This document shows positions 57,453-64,000 of a DNA stretch of 64,000 nucleotides, piece after piece. Below the pieces are notes generated by a model. It ran no database searches, was not told where the DNA came from, and saw nothing but the letters and a program-made list of their open reading frames with translations. The first letter of the stretch is position 1, and each line of letters begins with the position of its first letter. Source of the stretch: Stagonosporopsis chrysanthemi (taxonomy: Eukaryota; Ascomycota; Dothideomycetes; Pleosporales; Didymellaceae); assembly GCA_022560025.1 (NCBI GenBank), contig JAFISE010000042.1:1-64000 (forward strand), written 5' to 3'. A program made the translations under genes and the position numbers.

Positions 57453-58464
57453 TCTGACCTGATGGGATACTTGAGGTGTTGGTCGTTTGCCAGAGCAGGT
57501 TTGGAGCGTCGATTCCTATTTGGATTGGCCCTTTGCTTGATTGGGTTAGCGCCCAGCAAATGCGCCCAGTTCGCTCCTAGGAAGTGGCAGGGCAACGGCT
57601 TAGAAAATCACCTATAGAGCTTGTAAAGCGATAAATTTTTCTTGAGGTGCATGAACCGACACATAGCTGTTATCACCAATGATCAGAGTCCAGGATCCGG
57701 GGTCCGGACTGCATAGCTACGGCGAACTGTACACATGCTGGTCAACCTGAATAAGAAAAATTTGAAGCAAGATAGATTGCGTGTTACTAACTTCAAGCAG
57801 GCTATCGCTGCTCTTAAGCTAACTCCCGCATAGAGATCAAAGGAGTCAGGTCGGATGCCGGTATGTTTGGTCCTCATCCATTTGCTTTTCGCACGCACCA
57901 GAGTTGGTGAGAGAGATGGCATGACTACTTCCAGATTCGGCCCGTGTTTCTGCTAACAACTTTTCAACCGTGCCTAGAAACTTGATGCTCGAATCACGTA
58001 CAACATATTTTTCATTTCTCGCCATAGGTTATGACACAATGATGGATTCAGCCGAGGTTCAAGGCTATCCGTGAGATCTTATCTAGCTCAACTATACCTA
58101 ATTGTAAGTGGAAGGGCCATGTCACTTATAAATCTCGCAGTGCACACTATATTATACAAAATTTGGTGCTCAGACCATCCTGATACCAATGCTCATCGAT
58201 CTCGCTGGTCTCATGAGACGCCATGCCAATGCGCCGATAAGTATCAATCTTACCGACCTCAGCCGCCAATAGCATTATCCAATCACTCGGACGCAATTTA
58301 TCTTTGAAAGACTTCATCCGCAGGCAGAAGACCTTGGACCCGGGCTGGATCAGGCCATTTTCAACGTCTGTCGTCGCATCAGCGAAGTATAGAATTGTGA
58401 GCGAGTGGGCTTCAACATGGAATTCTTGGAGTGGTTCGCCATAGAAGCTTTCGACTCTGGCGGA
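57453..58464. other. intergenic, about 1 kb
   Basis: A minus frame at 57922-57683 (79 codons) shows no recognisable features. Nothing else seen. Confidence 0.45.
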
Positions 58465-60161
58465 TTACAGAGGCCCTCGAAGATTGATTGCGCCCGAGGT
58501 GATTTCACCGGTGGGATCAGTACCAGCGAGCTCGGTCTTGACTAGGAGGACTTGTGTATATATATCTAAGTCTTCAAGCATGTCGAATTGATACCAGATA
58601 AGCTGGCAAAGCGATGCCCATGACCATGTAGGGGCAAGCCACTCCTGGGGCCGGAGCCGAGGCTCGATACTGAATGGTACATTCCAACACAGATCGTGGA
58701 TCGTGGTGCTTTCCCACAAGCCAGCCTGGTAGACGTCTTGAGTGCGTGCTAGCAGGCGGAGTTTGGCTAGTCCTGATATGGCGGGCAGCCTATCCGAGGC
58801 CTTTGTGAGTTTCAAACCTGAGTAGAAACCTACCAGCCACCTCCAATGTTGCGCGACGCTAGCGAGGGTGTTTGCCGCTTGCATACTCCGCGCTTGATTC
58901 TTGTGAACATTTGTGTTACTCATGTATTTGGAACCATCTGCGGCGGAGAAGCAGCATCCACAAGCAGCTACCGATGGACACTGCCAGAGCATCTCCCGAT
59001 AACCATAATGAAGCAGTCGCGGCGCCAACAGTTGTTCTTGGAAGGTCCAGCCGCGGCTCATAAGGGGGCAAATGTCTTTGACAACGCTCAACTTGTCTTT
59101 TATCGCCCTCATATTCCAAATGTGCTGCATCAATGTCATCGTCGTACTCATCAATTCTGGCATAAACATCATACTGCACGCCAGCAACCTTAACAACCAG
59201 CTTTCCCGCACCGTCCAGAGAGTCTCCGCGTCGCCAGAGGCCATCGCCATCACCCTGTGCAGCAGTTGCGCATATTGTCAGGAACGAATTCTTGTAGTAC
59301 GATGCCATCTTAGCCGACTCCTTTTGCCAATCCTTCTTGCAGTCTTGAACGATGCAGAGAGAGTCGATCCAAAGGTACGGGATTTGCAGCATCTGGGTGA
59401 CTCTTATTGCATCGCAGAAGGTATTGGGAAGAAGTCCATCAGTGATACCGCACATATTGGCTTTCAGAGTCGATTTCGTGGTAAGGTATGGTGGCCCAGA
59501 ATCCCCCCAACATCTCAAGTCCCCCCAAACAATGGCTCAGTGCAATGTATTGGCCTCTCTGGTCTTTGGTAGTCTCCACTAGTTGAATTGAAGTCACGCT
59601 GACGTCGACAAGTCGTTTCGGCAATTCTTGAACCTTCTGCCTCGGACACGATTCATGCTTCTGCAAGCACTGATGTATGAATTTCTGGGCATAAGGGAGG
59701 GCCTTTTCCAATGCGTTTCTTCCGGTGAGAGCCCGATGTTGTAGCTCGGGGAAGAGTTTGGCAGAACCTTTTGAGGTATACATTAGCTTCCTCGTCTGAG
59801 GACGCGCTGTTTAGCATTTGTGCAACATACCTTCGGCCACGAAAACCTCAATATCGTGATCGAGTGATCTTCGGTCTCGGGCGAATGACACTCGTCGCCA
59901 TCCATAACGTCGCATGTGCGCCGCGTTGAAGAAGGAATTTTCATCTGCTCCAAGTTTCTCGGCAATCTTTCGCAGCAGCTGACAGTGTGCGCAATCGTTT
60001 GCAGCATCGATATGACGTTGGATGTCCGCCAGAGTGACTCTCTCAGCGAATGAGTCCGGGCAGAAATAGGGACAGTTGTTGACATTTATGTTTGAACTTT
60101 CCAGATCGAACAGGATAAACTCACGGCAGGAATGCGTACTTAACGGTTGGAAAACAAACAC
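58465..60161 (-). pseudogene. HET-domain (heterokaryon incompatibility) protein, disrupted
   Basis: Segments in order: an N-terminal CAHCQLLRKIAEKLGADENSFF block (60161-59811), FPELQHRALTGRNALEKALPYAQKFIHQCLQKHESC...LPKRLVDV and YIALSHC (59783-59511), then WGDSGPPYLTTKSTLK and LPNTFCDAIRVTQMLQIPYLWIDSLCIVQDCKKDW...SAKMASYYKNSFLTICATAA (to about 59200), and PLMSRGWTFQEQLLAPRLLHYGYREMLWQC with an effector-like C-terminus (to 58465). These are the diagnostic HET blocks. The frame breaks inside the SHCWG motif through a 19-base insertion (about 59511-59532), and again before PLMSRGWTFQE (about 59060-59200). HET proteins trigger cell death on meeting incompatible partners; this copy should be inactive. 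A further intron between 59811 and 59783 is likely. Confidence 0.8.
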
Positions 60162-60787
60162 CTGCAGGCGCCCATGAGCTTACCGAAGAAGCTGCTGAGA
60201 ATGATTGGACCAGCTGCCACGGGGTGGCGCTGGTCTCCACCCATCAGGAGTCCAACACACCTCGGAACATCAGCCTGCATAAAGCCATGGCCGTCAGCTT
60301 TACTTTGGAACTTGTGGCTGCTATGTACAACAGCGTTGAACTGAGTCCCTTCTCTGCTTCCAGATCAGCGTTTGACTCAGCCAACACCATTTGAATGTGT
60401 GGAATGACGCTATGTGGTAGGTAGGAAGGGCAGTATCCGCCGATCCTGTTCACGAAAGCGGGACTGCCGGCTGGAACGGCCGGCATGCTACAGAGCCTGG
60501 GGCAGACGCGGTCAGCGGGTGTGTACGTTTTGCCAATCTAATCAGCGACTTGCGTTTAAGTGGGGTGCCACTTAGACTGTGAAGCCGCTGCAGGGGAAGG
60601 ATCGTTCTGCCTGCTCAGTCCATCAGGATTGGAGGATCGAAGCTACCCAATTGCTCGAACCGAATAGCGCCGTAGCCGTTTTTGATCAGGCCTCAGTACG
60701 GCACAACAACGGAGCATGAGTACCTGAGGTCGTAATATGTGTGCCAGCGATAATGGTAGATTGGAGGCTAGAGATCCTGCACGTCCA
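60162..60787. other. intergenic, 626 bp
   Basis: Marks the right border of the pseudogene block. Short frames only. Confidence 0.45.
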
Positions 60788-62758
60788 TCATCCGTTGATC
60801 TTCTCCAGTACGATCTGTACCGTACCATCCCCATCATTCAGGCTCGTATACCGGACCTTGTACCCAGCCGCCCAAGCATCCAACTCCTGATTACTGCTTT
60901 GTGCCGCCCTTACCATATCCTCCTTATGTTCTTCTAGCCCAAGCACACTATCAACCAATAGTCTGACCACATTAACCTGTCTGTGTGCCTGTGAAGACAC
61001 CGATGTGCGCGCATAAGCTGCCATACCACCTGTGACCACGCTGGCGCCCAGCAAACACAACAAGCCCACGAGCAGAATACTGGGCACGTAGGTGATGCGG
61101 TAATGCTGTTGGGTCGCGAAAGCAGTGACGTCGATGAAGAATTCGGGCGGGTCGTGCGAAGCGCTGGGGTTAGATGCCGCCACCTCGTGCAAGATGCGTT
61201 GGGTCTCCCCCGAAGCGTAGAGGAAGTTGTATGCAAAGTCCGGAAAACGGTCTTCGATGACAGGATCGCCTTCGCTCCAGACGCGACCAAAGCTTGAGAG
61301 CGCTGGACCAAGGCCCGGGATGGTGGAGCTGGGAGCGTGGAAATTGAGACTGCTCCATTGGAACTTGGAGAGGTAGGAGGGGATGAGCTCTTTCGTGGCG
61401 TCGTCGGGGACGGTGGGGAAGTTGGAGGTGGTGATGTTCCAGATGCCGGCACTTGATTCATTGCTTGAGTGCCGAGTGGTGTTCACCAAGCCGTGCTCTT
61501 GGTACAGCATACAGCGGATCCCGCTCACAGACATCACACCCTGAGTGCCTGTGAAGTGAGACTGAGACATGTTGAAGGCGCGGTGCGGGACGTCTGCCGA
61601 GCCATATTTCACAGTTGAATTGGTCAGATTGAACCGATTCAGGTGTCCTAGATACGCCTCCTTATAGCTACCGAAAGCAAAGCCGACAAAAGACATATTG
61701 TCTCTCTCCTGCTGCATGTCTTCAGGCACACCAGGGTAGTTAGCTTGAAAGAGCGTATTATTCGAAGACGCAGTCTCGTTGAAGTTCATGGCAATTTGTG
61801 TGTTGAGTCGAACAAGACTGAGGACCATCAAGGAGACTGGTAGGTCTGGGGTACAAGATACCGAGAGTCGATACGCAGGTACGTCGCGAAGGTCGACAAC
61901 GGTCTGTGGCAGTGAATTCAAAGATTGCGCAGTGGCGTTGATGGATATGTAGGTGTAGTTGGAAAGTCTCGGAGCGGCGTTCTCGTAGGTCAAGTCGGTC
62001 AGAAGAGCCACCATCTCCTTGGCAACTTCAGCGTTCTGCGCTTTGTTGAAGTCGTACAAATCCAATCCGATATAGTCGATCATTCCACTGTCAGCTTCCA
62101 TAGCAAAGTCCCTCTGCAGCCGTATTGTGACTGGGTCTGCAGCTAGGTCGTTCTCAGAAAACGCCTCGTATGCAATGAAGTTACTCAAGGCCGATTTTGA
62201 GACAGCAGAGAAGAGCGTCAGAACACCCAGGAGCATGAGTCTCCACGTCTTTCCTCGGAAAAGATCCCAAAGGAAGAACATGTTGTAATTTCCCTCAGAT
62301 ACGCCGCTCGCAGCGACGAGTGTCCGGAGAGGTATTGCTTTCGGTCGCTGCTCGTTTATGGCTGATACGCGTGCGCTTCCAAACCATATGTAGTTGACTG
62401 TTGCCATGAATAATGGTGCTAGTATGGCTCCAGTTACAACGTCGATGGCTTTTGCCTCGGCCTGGCTGAAGCGACCGCCGATCCGTTCCCCTGCGAACGT
62501 ATCGAATAAGTGCGGATTGTCTCGAACACATGCCAGCCATACAGCGAGGGTGACTACGGGAATAGCTGCTGTGAACGAAACTTGGAGAGCTGACCATGAT
62601 TGGGCAAGTTTTCTAGGCGTCGTGGCAGAGTGCGCAACTGAAGTGGAGGCTGTAAATCCTTTCCTATCGTTGGAAAGTGATGCGTCCTGTACAGCAGGTA
62701 ATGGATTGTAAGTTTGATGAACAGACCCCGCCAGAGAGACGGATGGTTGGTGTGCCAT
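60788..62758 (-). CDS. fungal membrane protein with large glycosylated loop, 656 aa
   Basis: Single exon, no named family recognised. Hydrophobic segments are at about residues 56-76 (FTAAIPVVTLAVWLAC), 107-127 (VVTGAILAPLFMATVNYIWF), 174-197 (LMLLGVLTLFSAVSKSALSN) and 553-580 (SILLVGLLCLLGASVVTGG). Between the third and fourth lies a loop of about 350 residues with more than ten N-x-S/T sites (NYTYISINAT, NFNETASSNNT, NLTNST, NMSQSH, NTTRHSSNESS, NITTS) and a few cysteines, so it is surely lumenal or extracellular. The N-terminal 50 residues and the last 75 are cytosolic. Many Pezizomycotina carry families of this design, some near secondary-metabolite genes. Function unknown. The ATG precedes a Ser/Thr-rich leader with no signal peptide. 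Confidence 0.75.
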   Translation of the reverse strand: MAHQPSVSLAGSVHQTYNPLPAVQDASLSNDRKGFTASTSVAHSATTPRKLAQSWSALQVSFTAAIPVVTLAVWLACVRDNPHLFDTFAGERIGGRFSQAEAKAIDVVTGAILAPLFMATVNYIWFGSARVSAINEQRPKAIPLRTLVAASGVSEGNYNMFFLWDLFRGKTWRLMLLGVLTLFSAVSKSALSNFIAYEAFSENDLAADPVTIRLQRDFAMEADSGMIDYIGLDLYDFNKAQNAEVAKEMVALLTDLTYENAAPRLSNYTYISINATAQSLNSLPQTVVDLRDVPAYRLSVSCTPDLPVSLMVLSLVRLNTQIAMNFNETASSNNTLFQANYPGVPEDMQQERDNMSFVGFAFGSYKEAYLGHLNRFNLTNSTVKYGSADVPHRAFNMSQSHFTGTQGVMSVSGIRCMLYQEHGLVNTTRHSSNESSAGIWNITTSNFPTVPDDATKELIPSYLSKFQWSSLNFHAPSSTIPGLGPALSSFGRVWSEGDPVIEDRFPDFAYNFLYASGETQRILHEVAASNPSASHDPPEFFIDVTAFATQQHYRITYVPSILLVGLLCLLGASVVTGGMAAYARTSVSSQAHRQVNVVRLLVDSVLGLEEHKEDMVRAAQSSNQELDAWAAGYKVRYTSLNDGDGTVQIVLEKING

Positions 62759-63101
62759 TGTGGAGGAAGGCGATGTACAAATCGAAGACAGAGACCTCTT
62801 ACTTTAAGAACATTGGACATCAGGAACAGCCTCACCTTGGCGTAAGCTTGTTGTGGGCCGCATAATATTTTGGCCCCCAGTGCGCTGTATTGCAGTGCTG
62901 AGAATAACTCGCAGCCTCAATTCTAGACCCAATCCGTGCTGCCCACTCACCACTTCCAGACAAGCGCTGCTGTGCCTGTTAAACCACGACATCGCGACTG
63001 CATTTCAGCCACTTTCTTTTCCTGAGTATGCTTGTCGTGGTCGAGGTTCGAGGAAACCAAGACAAAAGATTACATTGTCTGACTGAGGTATTGTGAGATG
63101 G
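62759..63101. other. intergenic, 343 bp
   Basis: Promoter of the 656-aa gene and 3' flank of OGG1. Nothing else seen. Confidence 0.5.
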
Positions 63102-64000
63102 TCAGGCTCGTTGCCTTTTGCTCCTTCGCGTGACCTGCTTCTGGACTTCGAAAACCTGGTGCTCGTTCTCATCGGGCTCCTTTTTTATGCGCTTGCGTTT
63201 GATTGTTTCTTGCTTGATGATAGTGTTGGCTACAACATCATCTCCCTCTGTCTTCACCGTCACTTCCTCTTCCTTGACTTCTGTCTTCGCCACAGTTCTC
63301 TCAGAAAAGGCTTTAAGGTCGGCAGTGAATAATACTGAATGTGCCCACCCTGCCTCTTTGCCCCACAGTTTGCGGAAAAGGTTGCCAATCGCGACGTATG
63401 TCGCAGCAGTCAGACTGCTGTGTTTGCCTTTGCCGAACTTATAATCGCGCTGCGCAATTTGCCAGACATGTGTGTCGACAGGCACTGACTCGAGCCAACC
63501 GAGCCCAAAGAGGCAAATACAGTCAGCCACTTTAGGCCCAACACCTTGGAGAGCGAGCAGCTCCCCATGCGCCTTGCGGTAGCCCTCTCTGCCGCCTTCT
63601 AGCAATTCGCCTGCCGGCGCTGGCTCGACTCCGAATTGAGGATACTCTGGGCTGCTGAGTGCTTCCAACCATGCTAATCCACCTTTCTCTTCAGCAATAA
63701 TCCGAGCCGTTTTCGCAATGTATTTTGCGCGATATCCAAAGCCCAGCTTCCTGAGATGTTCTTCCACTTCTGGCTTGCAGAGAGATTCTGGTGTTGGGAA
63801 GTCATGATATGGTATATCATCAATATGGCCTATGAGTGGACCATAGTTCAAGCATAGGTTATGCACCATGCCTGAGATGCGGCTGATATTGTTGTTGCTA
63901 CTGCATATGAAGCCAATCAGTGCTTCCCAAGCATCTTGCCGCAGAATTCGTATGCCAGTGAACTTCGGCGCTCGTCTTTTGAAATTTGCATCTGAGGCCG
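63102..64000 (-). CDS. ogg1: 8-oxoguanine DNA glycosylase/AP lyase, 5' end beyond window
   Basis: The frame is open from the right edge (64000) to the stop at 63102, giving about 299 residues. The first part of the gene is missing. The HhH-GPD core is clear: WEALIGFICSSNNNISRISGMV, KLGFGYRAKYI, then LLALQGVGPKVADCICLFGLG, which carries the helix-hairpin-helix and the catalytic Lys (GPK), and VPVDTHVW with the essential Asp. The enzyme excises 8-oxoguanine opposite C and nicks the abasic site. The C-terminus has a basic region (KRKRIKKEPDE...RRSKRQRA) likely to act as a nuclear localisation signal. No intron is needed in the visible part. Confidence 0.93.
   Translation of the reverse strand, partial: ASDANFKRRAPKFTGIRILRQDAWEALIGFICSSNNNISRISGMVHNLCLNYGPLIGHIDDIPYHDFPTPESLCKPEVEEHLRKLGFGYRAKYIAKTARIIAEEKGGLAWLEALSSPEYPQFGVEPAPAGELLEGGREGYRKAHGELLALQGVGPKVADCICLFGLGWLESVPVDTHVWQIAQRDYKFGKGKHSSLTAATYVAIGNLFRKLWGKEAGWAHSVLFTADLKAFSERTVAKTEVKEEEVTVKTEGDDVVANTIIKQETIKRKRIKKEPDENEHQVFEVQKQVTRRSKRQRA

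Noticed and set aside
48466..60161. Transposon or RIP-mutated repeat origin of the pseudogene block
   Set aside because: No transposase, reverse transcriptase, terminal repeats or strong AT skew were visible by eye. RIP remains only a possibility needing index calculation.

Overview
This is eukaryotic DNA from a filamentous ascomycete. Coding sequences are broken by very short introns (about 44-101 bp, mostly near 50) with GTRNGT-type donors, CTRAC/CTGAC branch sites and CAG/TAG acceptors. The gene content (kinesin-3, Trm5, HET-domain, DUF6594, a trichothecene-pump-type MFS transporter, a polyglycine-hydrolase-like protein) is typical of Pezizomycotina. The protein families point to Dothideomycetes, but that is inference. 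I saw no tRNA, rRNA, CRISPR array or intact transposon.

Layout. 0-30 kb is a housekeeping stretch. It holds a 60-nt G run, a 97-aa three-exon small protein missed by ordinary ORF calling, an FSH1-type serine hydrolase, a thiolase-like protein, a 1669-aa coiled-coil 'involucrin repeat' type protein, the checkpoint clamp loader Rad17, a kinesin-3 (Unc104/KIF1), the tRNA m1G37 methyltransferase Trm5, a MutL homologue of the hPMS1/Mlh2 kind, a divergently transcribed Ada-type methylphosphotriester sensor, and a phenolic acid decarboxylase. 29-38 kb holds a 387-aa orphan, an NTF2/SnoaL-fold protein, an APH/ACAD10-type kinase-like protein, a small membrane protein and a TDT-family (malate/sulfite) transporter. 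39.7-45.4 kb is a divergent pair: an NCS1 permease and a fused hydantoinase-A/DUF917 protein, with GATA-type sites between them. This looks like an uptake-and-hydrolysis module for a hydantoin-like nitrogen source. The permease carries what appears to be a destroyed 5' splice site. 45.4-48.3 kb has a mitochondrial citrate carrier and a short-chain dehydrogenase.

48.4-60.2 kb is an accessory block full of broken genes: a polyglycine-hydrolase-like protein (two frameshifts, one stop, altered SxxK motif), an MFS efflux pump (three in-frame stops), a DUF6594 protein (in-frame stop), a small orphan-family protein (frameshift) and a HET-domain protein (19-bp insertion plus a second shift). The only gene in it that looks intact is a nor-1-like ketoreductase. 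60.8-64 kb returns to intact genes: a 656-aa glycosylated membrane protein and the 8-oxoguanine glycosylase OGG1, which runs off the right edge.

Four intact genes serve genome maintenance (rad17, the MutL homologue, the Ada-type protein, OGG1), and two of these share one promoter region. Exon boundaries were worked out by hand from splice consensus and reading phase. There is no transcript evidence.
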